A stretch of 64,000 bases of DNA from Psychrobacter sp. JCM 18902 (GTDB lineage: Bacteria > Pseudomonadota > Gammaproteobacteria > Pseudomonadales > Moraxellaceae). Positions 17,122 through 26,049 of the stretch are shown here, in pieces. The notes below the pieces were generated by a model that was given only the letters and a program-made list of their open reading frames with translations, was not told the DNA's origin and did not search any database. The translations under genes and the position numbers were made by a program. The stretch lies in contig NZ_CAJHBK010000001.1 in NCBI RefSeq assembly GCF_904846615.1, positions 124,001-188,000 of the forward strand, in the 5' to 3' direction. Within the stretch, counting starts at the first letter, position 1. Every line of letters starts with the position of its first letter.

Positions 17122-17895
17122 TTATGAAAAATCGCCTTTGTTGGCTTGGCTTAACCATCGTTTGATAGTGTCATAAGATGGTTTTTTATCTGTTTCAATG
17201 TGCTGTTTAATATATTCGGCTGTTTCAGCAAAAGTAGTGAAGTTCTGTTGATCCATAATTTCTAGGTATAGTTTCTTTTTTTCAGGTCTGGTTTGATTGT
17301 GTTTTGACCATCTTTTATTCGCTTTTGTCTTGTTGGATTTTGATAGTTTTTTTTGAAAATCGTTATCGCCTCTAACTTCATTTGTTCCTGCACCAAAAAC
17401 ATAGCCAACTAAGTTGATACAGTAAAAACTAGCTTCATATTGTTGATTCTCAAAATAAAGTCTAGCAAAAGCTTTTAAATTGATACAGTCACATAGTTTA
17501 TGAAAGTTCAAGCATTTAAGCTCCTTTGACTCTAAGTAAATATCTTTGTTACTGAGCATAATATGAACAGATAATCCTCTATACATAATAGATTCTTCTT
17601 TCTCAAAATCTACACGATAACCCTGTTCTTCTAAAAGTTCTTTGCAGTCTTCAATAGCAATATTATCTATCTTTTCTATTAGCTCATGAATGATTGATAT
17701 TCTCTTCCTATCTTTATAACCTACGTCAAAAAAATTACGACTTAGTAAGAAGTTAGGTGGGCTATCTAGTAATTCTTTTATAAATACTGTGGGTATAGTT
17801 GTTCTATGTTGCAATCTTTCAAACTCTATTCGTTCGGCTTGTTCGAGAATTTTTTGAAGGTCAGCATCTGAAAAACCCTCTCTAGAATTAACCAT
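17122..17895 (-). CDS. Orphan AT-rich gene of unknown function
   Basis: This 257-residue, charged, apparently cytoplasmic protein has no signal or membrane segment. The first half is helical and acidic/basic (DLQKILEQAERIEFERLQHR). The middle has several Cys residues (LKCLNFHKLCDCINLKAF) and INLVGYVFGAG. The C-terminal quarter is Lys-rich (KSNKTKANKRWSKHN) and ends with a segment resembling a helix-turn-helix (AETAEYIKQHIETDKKPSYD, then TIKRWLSQANK), suggesting DNA binding. By eye, base composition is more AT-rich than its neighbours and it sits beside tRNA-Pro, so recent acquisition is plausible. The ATG follows AAAGGTG. No family is recognised. Confidence 0.75.
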   Translation of the reverse strand: MVNSREGFSDADLQKILEQAERIEFERLQHRTTIPTVFIKELLDSPPNFLLSRNFFDVGYKDRKRISIIHELIEKIDNIAIEDCKELLEEQGYRVDFEKEESIMYRGLSVHIMLSNKDIYLESKELKCLNFHKLCDCINLKAFARLYFENQQYEASFYCINLVGYVFGAGTNEVRGDNDFQKKLSKSNKTKANKRWSKHNQTRPEKKKLYLEIMDQQNFTTFAETAEYIKQHIETDKKPSYDTIKRWLSQANKGDFS

Positions 17896-18053
17896 AATTT
17901 ACACCTTTACACACCCTTAAATTATGGTAGTTGCAAGGCCGTTCCACCCTAAAAGCGTGTGGCTGGCTGGGTTTTGAGTAATGAATCCTACTCCTGCTCA
18001 AATTTTACTATTTCTTTCTTTAATTATCATATAATCATCAGTCAAATTTAGCA

Positions 18054-18090
18054 CAAAAAAAAGCCAACCATTGAAAACAATGATTGGCTT
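18054..18090 (-). terminator. Intrinsic terminator of tRNA-Pro
   Basis: Read on the minus strand, a 13-bp stem (18090-18078 with 18073-18061, one G-T mismatch position) with a TTTT loop is followed by seven or more T. It begins 20 nt after the tRNA 3' end. Confidence 0.85.
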
Positions 18091-18109
18091 CTCTCTTTAC
18101 TGCTATGTT

Positions 18110-18186
18110 TGGTCGGAACGGCAGGATTTGAACCTGCGACCACTACACCCCCAGTGTAGTGCGCTACCAGACTGCGCTACGCCCCG
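18110..18186 (-). tRNA. tRNA-Pro (anticodon GGG), CCA encoded
   Basis: The 77-nt cloverleaf reads on the minus strand as acceptor CGGGGCG, D-arm GCGC..GCGC, anticodon stem CTACA/TGTAG with loop CTGGGGG, T-arm GCAGG TTCAAAT CCTGC, acceptor CGTTCCG, discriminator A and encoded CCA. The loop places GGG at positions 34-36, reading CCC and CCU proline codons. Two G-U pairs occur in the acceptor stem. It is a single gene with its own terminator. Confidence 0.95.
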
Positions 18187-18300
18187 AATGACTGACTATT
18201 TTACGCAAAATTATTCATATTGCAAGAGCTATTTATTTTACCCAAAATCTATAACCCCAATTTACGTATCACAGTCAGCATAACCAATCAGCAATTATCC

Positions 18301-19827
18301 TTAACCGAGTAGCTCTTTTAGGATTTGGTTGACTTGCTGCGGGTTCGCACTACCACGGCTGGCTTTCATGACTTGACCGACCAGACCGTTAAAAGCTTTT
18401 TCTTTACCGCCACGATATTCTTCGACCATCGCTTGGTTTTTTGCAATGACGTCTTCAACGATGGCTTTAATAGCGCCCGTATCGGTTTCTTGCTTAAGGC
18501 CTTTTTCTTCGATGATTTTATCAGCTGCGTCATCAGCATCGCCGCCTTCGCGCTCGTATAGGGCGCTAAAGACTTTCTTCGCCAATTTGCCAGATAGCGT
18601 ATCGTCTTTAATTCGGGCTAGCATACCAGCTAATTGCTTGGCGCTGATAGGGGAGTCAGTGATTTCTTTATCGTCTTTATTTATCGCACCAAGCAAATCA
18701 CCCATGACCCAGTTGCCAGCCATTTTGGCATCTGCTTGCCCAACTTCTGCGACCACAGCTTCAAAGTAATCAGCAATTTGACGACTACCAGTCAAGATAC
18801 GAGCATCATATTCTGATAGACCAAGCGCTTTTTCAAAACGCGCACGACGAGCAACTGGTAGCTCAGGCATTGCTGCACGAATGCTATCAACCGTATGCTG
18901 TTCGATACGCACAGGCAGCAAGTCAGGATCAGGGAAGTAACGATAATCGTTGGCGTCTTCTTTGGTACGCATCACACGAGTTTCGTCGCGCTCTGGATCA
19001 TAAAGCATCGTTGCCTGCAGTACTTTGCCACCGTCCTCTAAAATATCAATTTGACGCTCGATTTCACGATTGATGGCACGCTCAATAAAGCGGAACGAGT
19101 TGAGGTTTTTTAGCTCAGTACGCGTACCCAATTCAGCACCAGGCTTACGGATAGAGACGTTACAATCACAGCGGAATGAGCCTTCTGCCATCACTGCGTC
19201 TGAAATACCAAGCCACGTGACCAGCTGATGAATGGCTTTGATATAGGCAAGTGCTTCATGAGCCGAGCGCATATCAGGCTCAGAGACGATTTCGATTAAT
19301 GGCGTACCAGCACGGTTCAAATCCACACCAGTCATACCATCGACGGCATCGTGGACTGATTTACCCGCATCTTCTTCTAAATGCGCGCGGGTGATGCCCA
19401 TACGTTTCGGATATTCGTTCTTATCCCCTTCATTGACCACGACATCGATATAGCCTTCACCCACGATAGGGTTTGCCATCTGAGTGATTTGATAGCCTTT
19501 AGGCAAATCTGGATAGAAGTAGTTTTTACGGTCAAACGTATTAAATAGACCCAACTCAGCGTTGACGCCGATACCGAATTTTAGCGCACGATCGACCACG
19601 CCAGCATTTAGCACTGGCAAGACACCAGGCAGACCCAAATCGACGATACTGGCTTGGCTGTTTGGCTCATGACCAAAGTCAGTCGGCGCACTTGAGAATA
19701 TTTTACTTTCCGTATTTAGCTGGCAGTGAATCTCAATGCCGATGACCACTTCATAACCATCGACGAATAGCTCTTTACGCACGGCATGCTCGCGCACGGC
19801 ATTGTTATCAGTAGTAGCTGTACTCAT
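18301..19827 (-). CDS. gatB: Asp-tRNA(Asn)/Glu-tRNA(Gln) amidotransferase subunit B
   Basis: GatB binds the misacylated tRNA and carries the kinase site of the GatCAB complex, which converts Glu-tRNA(Gln) and/or Asp-tRNA(Asn) to the amidated forms. The 508-residue protein shows [49 protein letters not shown] and [30 protein letters not shown] follows, and a C-terminal YqeY-like helical domain (about 360-508) ends the protein. The start MSTATTDNN at 19827 has GGAGACGG upstream. A frame extending upstream to 19923 only reads through the end of gatA. The gatA stop and gatB start overlap as TAATG, so the two are translationally coupled. Confidence 0.98.
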   Translation of the reverse strand: MSTATTDNNAVREHAVRKELFVDGYEVVIGIEIHCQLNTESKIFSSAPTDFGHEPNSQASIVDLGLPGVLPVLNAGVVDRALKFGIGVNAELGLFNTFDRKNYFYPDLPKGYQITQMANPIVGEGYIDVVVNEGDKNEYPKRMGITRAHLEEDAGKSVHDAVDGMTGVDLNRAGTPLIEIVSEPDMRSAHEALAYIKAIHQLVTWLGISDAVMAEGSFRCDCNVSIRKPGAELGTRTELKNLNSFRFIERAINREIERQIDILEDGGKVLQATMLYDPERDETRVMRTKEDANDYRYFPDPDLLPVRIEQHTVDSIRAAMPELPVARRARFEKALGLSEYDARILTGSRQIADYFEAVVAEVGQADAKMAGNWVMGDLLGAINKDDKEITDSPISAKQLAGMLARIKDDTLSGKLAKKVFSALYEREGGDADDAADKIIEEKGLKQETDTGAIKAIVEDVIAKNQAMVEEYRGGKEKAFNGLVGQVMKASRGSANPQQVNQILKELLG

Positions 19828-21323
19828 TATACCGTCTCCTTTGCGATGGCAGAGTGTTGTAGATGATGGTCGGTATGCTGCTGGAATAAATGAGCAGTTG
19901 TGAGCAATTGGCTCTCTTGCCAATGCTTACCGATTAATTGTAAGCCAATAGGCAAACCTTCTGATGTTAGACCAACAGGTTGGCTAAGCGCGGGCAGACC
20001 AGCTAAGTTGACCGCGATGGTATAAACGTCACCCAAGTACATCGTCGCAGGGTCAAGGTTGTCAGTAAGCTTGTAAGCAGCGGTTGGTGCTGTTGGGCTA
20101 GCAATCACATCACAGCTAGCAAAGGCTTCATCGAAGTCTTTGACGATTAAGCGGCGGATTTTTTGGGCTTTGGTATAGTACGCATCAAAGTAACCTGCCG
20201 AAAGTGCATAAGTGCCGGTCAAGATACGGCGCTGTACTTCAGGACCAAAGCCTTCAGAGCGTGAACGCGTGTATAGATCGAGCAGATCGGTTGGATTCTC
20301 ACAGCGATAGCCAAAGCGTACACCATCGAAGCGTGACAGGTTTGATGATGCTTCGGCAGGGGCTAGCATGTAGTAAGTGGCAAGGGTAATCTCAGGATCA
20401 GTGATATTCACCTCCACAATCGTCGCACCCAGCTCTTCATATTTTTTCAGAGCAGCACGTACGGCCGTTTCTACCTCAGCGTCTAATCCAGCACTAAAGT
20501 ATTCTTTGGCCACACCGATACGCAAGCCAGCAAATGGTTTATCACCAGCCGCGGCTTCAGCATCATTAATGTCTTGTACGTAGTCAGGCATATCGTATTT
20601 GATAGAAGTCGCATCGCGTGGATCGTGACCAATCATTGGCTGTAGCAGATAGGCACAATCTTTAGCGCTGCGTCCCATGCTACCCGCTTGGTCAAGGCTT
20701 GAGGCATAGGCAATCATACCAAAGCGAGAGACGCGACCATAGGTTGGCTTGATACCCGTTAAGCCGCAGAATGAGGCAGGCTGACGAATAGAGCCACCAG
20801 TATCACTACCTGTAGCAACTGGGACAAAGCCAGCAGCAACAGCAGCAGCACTACCACCTGATGAACCACCAGGGACGCGCTCTAGGTTCCAAGGGTTCTG
20901 CACAGTGCCATAGTAAGAGCTACTGTTGTCTGAGCCCATCGCAAACTCATCCATATTGAGCTTGCCTAAACTAATCATGCCTGCTTTGTCGATATTAGAG
21001 ACGATGGTAGCGTCATAAGGCGAGACGAAGTTATGCAGCATCTTAGAGCCACAAGTCGTCAGTACACCTTGGGTACAAAAGATATCTTTGTGCGCCATCG
21101 GTACGCCAAGTAATGGACGTTGATCGCCCTGTGCGCGCATCTCGTCTGCTGCCTTTGCTTGCGCGCGTGCTGTCTCAGAAGTATGAGTGATAAAACTGTT
21201 AATCTTGCTGTCTAGCGCGTCTATACGTTTGATGTAGTGTTCTGTCAGCTCAAGGCTGCTAAATTGTTTGTCTTGCAAGCCCGTAATAAGCTGCTGGGTA
21301 CTTAATAAATGAAGTTCTGACAT
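19827..21323 (-). CDS. gatA: Asp-tRNA(Asn)/Glu-tRNA(Gln) amidotransferase subunit A
   Basis: GatA is the glutaminase of GatCAB and supplies ammonia from glutamine. It belongs to the amidase-signature family. The Ser-cisSer-Lys triad is visible as Lys79 (MAHKDIF), Ser154 in [10 protein letters not shown] and Ser178 in [14 protein letters not shown]. These positions are the same as in the characterised S. aureus enzyme. [22 protein letters not shown] and [20 protein letters not shown] are also conserved. The length of 498 residues is slightly above average. The gene lies between gatC (68 nt upstream) and gatB (1-nt overlap). Confidence 0.98.
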   Translation of the reverse strand: MSELHLLSTQQLITGLQDKQFSSLELTEHYIKRIDALDSKINSFITHTSETARAQAKAADEMRAQGDQRPLLGVPMAHKDIFCTQGVLTTCGSKMLHNFVSPYDATIVSNIDKAGMISLGKLNMDEFAMGSDNSSSYYGTVQNPWNLERVPGGSSGGSAAAVAAGFVPVATGSDTGGSIRQPASFCGLTGIKPTYGRVSRFGMIAYASSLDQAGSMGRSAKDCAYLLQPMIGHDPRDATSIKYDMPDYVQDINDAEAAAGDKPFAGLRIGVAKEYFSAGLDAEVETAVRAALKKYEELGATIVEVNITDPEITLATYYMLAPAEASSNLSRFDGVRFGYRCENPTDLLDLYTRSRSEGFGPEVQRRILTGTYALSAGYFDAYYTKAQKIRRLIVKDFDEAFASCDVIASPTAPTAAYKLTDNLDPATMYLGDVYTIAVNLAGLPALSQPVGLTSEGLPIGLQLIGKHWQESQLLTTAHLFQQHTDHHLQHSAIAKETV

Positions 21324-21391
21324 AAGGTGTCGTCCGTCAAAATGTGAGTAGCATAAAGTAAAATAGGGTAGCGATTAAAGCAGCACGCTGC

Positions 21392-21706
21392 TTATTCAAT
21401 CACTTGTGGAACCAAATATAAGCCATCTTCAACAGCTGGGGCGACTGACTGATTGCGCGCGCGGTTGATATCGTGTTTGGCCACATCAGCCCGCAATTCT
21501 TGGCAAGCTTCATGAATGTTTGCTAAGGGTTTGATGCCTGTGGTATCCACGTTAGATAGCGTATTCATCAGTTTTAATACTTTACTAATATCGTCGGCAT
21601 AGCTATCGGCTGTGCTTTCATCGACACCCAAACGTGCAAGGTTGGCAACTTCTAGGATTTCTTCACGGCTGACGTTGCTGTCAGACGTTGCTGGTTGCTG
21701 TGACAT
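21392..21706 (-). CDS. gatC: Asp-tRNA(Asn)/Glu-tRNA(Gln) amidotransferase subunit C
   Basis: GatC is the small structural subunit that wraps around the GatA-GatB interface. The 104-residue protein has VSREEILEVANLARLGVDES, DISKVLKLMNTLSNVDTTGIKPLANI and the C-terminal VEDGLYLVPQVIE (normally ending near FLVPKVIE). The ATG follows TGGAGAAACT. It is first in the gatC-gatA-gatB operon, divergent from mreB across a 642-nt region. Confidence 0.96.
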   Translation of the reverse strand: MSQQPATSDSNVSREEILEVANLARLGVDESTADSYADDISKVLKLMNTLSNVDTTGIKPLANIHEACQELRADVAKHDINRARNQSVAPAVEDGLYLVPQVIE

Positions 21707-22348
21707 AGTTTCTCCAGTGAACGACAGTTTTTGTTAGAGTAGAATGCGGCTAAAATAGACAAGCATTAGATATAGATAATTATTAACACAAACTAAAACA
21801 AAGGGTTTATCTTAAGATGTATATATAGTGGCTTTATTATAAAGCATCTGGCTTAAGTTTACAGAGCATGACGCTTGATTGATGCACAATATCAACCAAG
21901 ATGGCGTGATTTGCAAAATTGACCGTATAATTCACGATTGATTCTCAATTGCTTACCCATTACGTTCTGAAATACGTTACAGTATGCACCTGTGCTGCTA
22001 AGCAAAATTATCATTTGCCTGTAGAGCCTTGTTAGTTATTGAATTAAATGATGTTTCATTAAGTCGAATGGTGTTTACTGCTATTTTAAACTTTGTAACA
22101 ACTTTTAGCGTTTAAGACCAAAATCCTGACTTACTGATGCAAATATCTGTGTTTTTTTTGAGCCAAATCGGTATAATTTAGCTCAGTTTTTCCATTGCAT
22201 CATTATTGCTTAGGTTTGACTTGTTGCGAGGTTCAAATTTCGCCATAAGTAATGTCTAACGACGACCTGCTCAACGCTGACGAGTAACGCCTCAGTCAAT
22301 CTCATTCGCCTCATTCGCCTCATTTGTAATACGCTGGAAATATTAGTC
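21707..22348. other. Divergent intergenic region gatC / mreB
   Basis: No gene is supported in these 642 nt. A TATAAT-like box (GGTATAAT, about 22170-22177) lies upstream of mreB but without a convincing -35. A tandem repeat of CTCATTCGC (22301-22309, 22310-22318, then CTCATT) sits 25 nt before the mreB start. A 190-codon minus-strand frame covering 22210-22782 is antisense to mreB and is not credible. Confidence 0.6.
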
Positions 22349-23377
22349 ATGAACCTGTTTGGATTTTTATCAAATAATATCGCTATCGACCTCGGTACTG
22401 CGAACACTCTCATTTTTATTCCTAATAAAGGCGTCGTACTTGACGAGCCTACGGTGGTTGCGTTACGAAGTAATCGTACCCAAAACCCTACCGTTGCGGC
22501 TGTTGGTATTGATGCCAAGCAGATGCTTGGTCGTACACCTGCTAACATTACAGCGATTCGCCCATTAAAAGACGGCGTGATTGCTGACTTTGAAGTGACG
22601 CAAAAAATGCTCAAGCATTTCATAACGAAGGTAAAAGCCAAGCGTTTTATGGCGCAGCCTAACGTGGTGGTTTGTGTGCCTTGTAAGTCTACTCTGGTTG
22701 AGCGTAAAGCGATTCGTGAAGCGGTATCTTCAGCAGGTGCGAGTAAAGTACTATTGTTAGAAGAGCCAATGGCAGCTGCCATCGGTGCTGGCTTGCCAGT
22801 TCATGAGGCCAGCGGTTCGATGGTGGTTGATATTGGTGGCGGCACGACGGAGATTGCCGTTATCGCTTTATCTGGTTGCGTTTATGCTGAGTCGATTCGT
22901 ATCGGTGGCGATATGTTTGATGACGCGATTATCACCCACGTACGCCGTACCCATGGTTGCGTGATTGGTGAGACGACAGCTGAGCGTATTAAGCACGAAG
23001 TTGGCTCTGCTTTGAATGAAGACAGTCAGCTAGAAGTCGAAGTTCGCGGTCGTAGCATGGCAGAAGGCGTGCCAAAAACCTTTACTGTTAATTCAGAAGA
23101 AGTACAAAAAGCCCTGAGTGATCCGCTGAGCGGCATCGTTAGCGCGGTAAAAGCGGCACTTGAACAGACGCCACCTGAGCTGTCATCAGACATCGCAGAG
23201 CGTGGTATTGTCTTGACGGGCGGCGGTGCGCTATTACGTGATTTGGACAAATTAATTTCAAGAGAGACAGGTCTACCTGTGACCGTTGCCGAAGATCCGC
23301 TGACTTGTGTTAGCCGCGGCGGTGGTATTGCGCTTGACTTTATCAATAACAAAAGCTTGAACATGATTTTTGTTTAG
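22349..23377 (+). CDS. mreB: Rod shape-determining protein MreB
   Basis: MreB is the bacterial actin that forms membrane-associated filaments and guides elongation of the cell wall. The 342-residue protein starts [20 protein letters not shown], with an amphipathic N-terminal membrane-binding helix and the actin phosphate-1 motif. It carries [62 protein letters not shown] (phosphate 2) and [18 protein letters not shown] (adenosine motif). The ribosome-binding site is weak (GGAAAT 9 nt upstream). It heads mreB-mreC-mreD-maf-rng, a widely conserved order. Confidence 0.98.
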   Translation: MNLFGFLSNNIAIDLGTANTLIFIPNKGVVLDEPTVVALRSNRTQNPTVAAVGIDAKQMLGRTPANITAIRPLKDGVIADFEVTQKMLKHFITKVKAKRFMAQPNVVVCVPCKSTLVERKAIREAVSSAGASKVLLLEEPMAAAIGAGLPVHEASGSMVVDIGGGTTEIAVIALSGCVYAESIRIGGDMFDDAIITHVRRTHGCVIGETTAERIKHEVGSALNEDSQLEVEVRGRSMAEGVPKTFTVNSEEVQKALSDPLSGIVSAVKAALEQTPPELSSDIAERGIVLTGGGALLRDLDKLISRETGLPVTVAEDPLTCVSRGGGIALDFINNKSLNMIFV

Positions 23378-23469
23378 ATTGCTTTAGTGAAGCACTGCGG
23401 TATTGATAAATCATCTTCGTAGTGCTTGATGATAGCTTGCGTAAAAATAGTGGGTCAAAACAGTATAAA

Positions 23470-23500
23470 ATTAAAGGTAGCCAGTTGCGCTGCCTTTAAT
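23470..23500 (+). repeat. 12-bp hairpin between mreB and mreC
   Basis: ATTAAAGGTAGC (23470-23481) pairs with GCTGCCTTTAAT (23489-23500), one T-G wobble, around CAGTTGC. There is no T-run. Partial termination or mRNA protection here would make mreB more abundant than mreC and mreD, which fits the higher filament requirement, but this is inference. Confidence 0.5.
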
Positions 23501-23566
23501 TGCATTAATCAACTAGAACCCAGTACTGGCTACTGCTTATTTTATAATTCCTGAGTTAGAAGACTT

Positions 23567-24427
23567 ATGACCCCAAGTATTTTTGCGCGCCAGCCGTTAG
23601 CACTTCGTAAGACTGCCATTGTATTAATAGCAGCTCTAATACTGATGTGGTTCGATAGCAAAAATTCAGAATGGTTTAATCCAGTACGTAGTACCAGTCA
23701 CGCCGCGATGCAGCCTATTTATGAGCTATCACTGTTACCGAGTTATGCCAAGCATTGGGCAGGTGGCAGCTTACAGTCTAAAGAAGCGCTGCGCCGCGAA
23801 AACATGCAATTGAAGTCTCAGCTTATCCATGCGCAAGCCAAGTTGCAGCAGCAAGATTATATTTTGGCACAAAATGCGCGGCTGCAAGGTATTTTATCAA
23901 CGACCAAGCCTGAACAATTTGATCTTAATTTGGCACAGGTAATCGGTACAGACACCAACTTACTCAGACAAATCGTGGTGCTCAATAAAGGCGTTCAAGA
24001 CGGGGTTCAAGTTGGACAAACAGTGATTGATGAGGACGGTATTTTAGGGCAGATTATTAATGTCTATCCCAATACCAGTCGCCTACTATTGATTACTGAT
24101 GAGCAGCAATCGGTTGCAGTTACAGTCAAGCGCACAGGTCAACGCGCCATCGTGACAGGGCAAGGTATACCAACCTCATTAAGCCTTGATTATGTGTTCA
24201 AAACCTCAGACGTGCGTGTGGGTGATGAGTTGGTGTCATCAGGATTGGGTGGGCGTATTCCAGCAGGGTATCGTGTCGGCCGTATCGCCCATATTAAAGA
24301 TACTCAAGCCGATAACTTTAGAAGTATAGAAGTGACCCCAGCGGCGAACTTTATCGATAATGCGTATGTATTAGTCTTGCAAGATAAGCTGGTGAATAAA
24401 AATAATATGACTCTCAATGACCGTTAA
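23567..24427 (+). CDS. mreC: Cell shape-determining protein MreC
   Basis: MreC is a bitopic inner-membrane protein whose periplasmic part links MreB to the PBP2/RodA elongation synthase. The sequence shows a short cytoplasmic tail and a transmembrane helix at about 14-30 (AIVLIAALILMWF). A coiled coil follows at about 75-115 (EALRRENMQLKSQLIHAQAK), then the beta domain with VIDEDGILGQIINVYPNTSR, LLLITDEQQSVAVTVKRTGQ and GDELVSSGLGGRIPAGYRVG. The length of 286 residues is normal. A 61-codon frame begins in the last codons of mreC and bridges to mreD. Confidence 0.95.
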   Translation: MTPSIFARQPLALRKTAIVLIAALILMWFDSKNSEWFNPVRSTSHAAMQPIYELSLLPSYAKHWAGGSLQSKEALRRENMQLKSQLIHAQAKLQQQDYILAQNARLQGILSTTKPEQFDLNLAQVIGTDTNLLRQIVVLNKGVQDGVQVGQTVIDEDGILGQIINVYPNTSRLLLITDEQQSVAVTVKRTGQRAIVTGQGIPTSLSLDYVFKTSDVRVGDELVSSGLGGRIPAGYRVGRIAHIKDTQADNFRSIEVTPAANFIDNAYVLVLQDKLVNKNNMTLNDR

Positions 24428-24602
24428 GAAGTTAGGCGCTAAACACGTAAGCACCAATCAGACAATGGCTGGCATCTATTTATTAACTGGTCTGTTTGTC
24501 GATACATTTTCAGCCATGGTTTTTACCCCATCAATGCCCACTCATGCTTTAACAGCAGCCATCAATACATTCGTTAAGGTAAGTACCCATGTCGTATCCT
24601 GA
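24417..24602 (+). CDS. Possible small ORF bridging mreC and mreD (61 aa)
   Basis: This frame starts at an ATG 11 nt before the mreC stop and ends 14 nt inside mreD. It fills a 161-nt gap that is usually absent in this operon. The product has a basic N-terminus (MTVKKLGAKHVST), one hydrophobic segment (MAGIYLLTGLFVDTFSAMVF) and a short tail. There is no good ribosome-binding site, so expression would depend on coupling to mreC translation. It may be a chance frame. Confidence 0.3.
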   Translation: MTVKKLGAKHVSTNQTMAGIYLLTGLFVDTFSAMVFTPSMPTHALTAAINTFVKVSTHVVS

Positions 24603-25074
24603 TTCTGAGAATGCAACGGTACTACTGATTGCTACCATCATTCTAAGTTTTGTTATTGCGTCATCGCTCAATGTATATCCGTTAAGTCCTAGTATGGCTA
24701 CCTTACGCCCTATGGTCATGATCATGGTGCTGATTTTTTGGTTGTTATTTCAGCCACGCTATGTTGGTATTTTTACAGCATTTACCATCGGTCTCATTGC
24801 TGACTTACTCATGGATACCCATTTGGGACAGCAAGCCTTTGCCGCCGTGGCAGTCGCCTTCTTCATAAAAATAACCAGTATTTATATTAGGCAACTAAAT
24901 ACCATCAGTGCATGGTTATTAGCGAGCTTAGGATTGGTTGTTTTTCAATTATGTTTATGGATATTGCAGATGTTTATCCAGAATGTCTTTGTCGCACAAT
25001 CTGCCTTATCACTGTTGATGAGTATCATCAGCTGGCCATTGGTACTACTGGCTTTGCGTAAATTTGCGTCATAA
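24589..25074 (+). CDS. mreD: Rod shape-determining protein MreD
   Basis: MreD is a polytopic inner-membrane partner of MreC in the elongasome. The 161-residue protein has about five hydrophobic helices. The first is VLLIATIILSFVIASSL. LRPMVMIMVLIFWLLFQPRY and the conserved GLIADLLMDTHLGQQAFAA with the Asp-rich signature of the family follow. The last helices include LLASLGLVVFQLCLWILQMF. The start follows AAGGTAAGTACCC. Confidence 0.92.
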   Translation: MSYPDSENATVLLIATIILSFVIASSLNVYPLSPSMATLRPMVMIMVLIFWLLFQPRYVGIFTAFTIGLIADLLMDTHLGQQAFAAVAVAFFIKITSIYIRQLNTISAWLLASLGLVVFQLCLWILQMFIQNVFVAQSALSLLMSIISWPLVLLALRKFAS

Positions 25075-25205
25075 GAAAAATTCTGCTGATAACCAATAAA
25101 ATTATAGCGCTTGTGTTTATTAATCATGACTAACTAATGTTAATGCACTAACAGGCAGCAGTTTTCGGTAGTAGGTAGATAAATTCAGATATAAAGAGAG
25201 TAGCG

Positions 25206-25871
25206 ATGGATATTATTTTAGCTTCTGGTTCGCCGCGCCGTCGTGAACTGTTAGAAAGAGCACAACTAGAATTTAGCACATTGAGTGTAGATGTCGATGA
25301 AACAAAGCATGATGATGAGTCACCCACAGACTATATCGAGCGCATGGTCGCCACTAAAGCTGAGGCTGCCATACAGCAACTAGCATCACGCTTGAAAACA
25401 GATAAAAGCTGTTTTTCTGACTCACTGATCATTCTAACGTCTGATACCATCGGTGTGCTGGCAGATGGTCAAACAGTGCTGGTCAAGCCAGTCGATCATG
25501 AGCACGCTTATAGCATGTGGCAACAGATGTCTGATAATGTCCATGAAGTATGGACAGCGGTTCAAGCAACTTATGTATCATTATCTTCTAAAGCGGCTAA
25601 CAGCCCAACTCATGAGCCAGTATTTCAAATCATTAATCAGCAACAAATCACTGAGCGTACCGAAGTGACCTTTATAGCGCTCACTGCGGAGATGATGAGT
25701 AATTACTGGGAAAGTGGTGAGCCTGCTGATAAAGCGGGTGGTTATGGTATACAAGGTTTGGGTGCTATTTGGGTCAGCCGTATCAATGGTAGCTATACCA
25801 ATGTCGTGGGTTTACCGCTTCCACAAACGCTGGCGTTAATTAAAAACGTCACAGATATTAGTGTCAAGTAA
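25206..25871 (+). CDS. maf: Maf-family nucleoside triphosphate pyrophosphatase
   Basis: Maf proteins of the YhdE type hydrolyse dTTP/UTP and modified pyrimidine nucleotides to monophosphates. The 221-residue protein starts MDIILASGSPRRRELLERAQ, with the family signature ASxSPRR. It carries DETKHDDESPTDYIERMVATKAEA, ILTSDTIGVL (catalytic Asp), LVKPVDHEHAYSMWQQMSD and ESGEPADKAGGYGIQGLGAI. An insert of about 15 residues lies around LSSKAANSPTHEP. Its position between mreD and rng is the common one. The YhdE rather than YceF type is inferred from the SPRR motif. Confidence 0.93.
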   Translation: MDIILASGSPRRRELLERAQLEFSTLSVDVDETKHDDESPTDYIERMVATKAEAAIQQLASRLKTDKSCFSDSLIILTSDTIGVLADGQTVLVKPVDHEHAYSMWQQMSDNVHEVWTAVQATYVSLSSKAANSPTHEPVFQIINQQQITERTEVTFIALTAEMMSNYWESGEPADKAGGYGIQGLGAIWVSRINGSYTNVVGLPLPQTLALIKNVTDISVK

Positions 25872-26049
25872 AATACGAGACAGAACCTGATGGAGATTAT
25901 TTGTCTCTCAGAGATTGATTGTCACTCTAACCTGCTGCACATAATAACACGTGAGAGTAATGGGCGAGAGCCAGCTGCATTTGTTACACTATAAAGATAA
26001 TAGACGATGAACGTCTAACAAGAAAGCTGAGAGATAAGAGAAAAAAATT

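Noticed and set aside
17938..17950. GCCGTTCCACC resembling the tRNA-Pro 3' end, as an attachment-site remnant
   Set aside because: Only about 8 contiguous bases match and the orientation is inverted relative to the tRNA. No integrase is nearby.
22210..22782. 190-codon minus-strand frame antisense to the mreB start
   Set aside because: It overlaps the strongly conserved mreB coding region, has no recognisable domain and no ribosome-binding site. Such long antisense frames arise from codon bias of the real gene.
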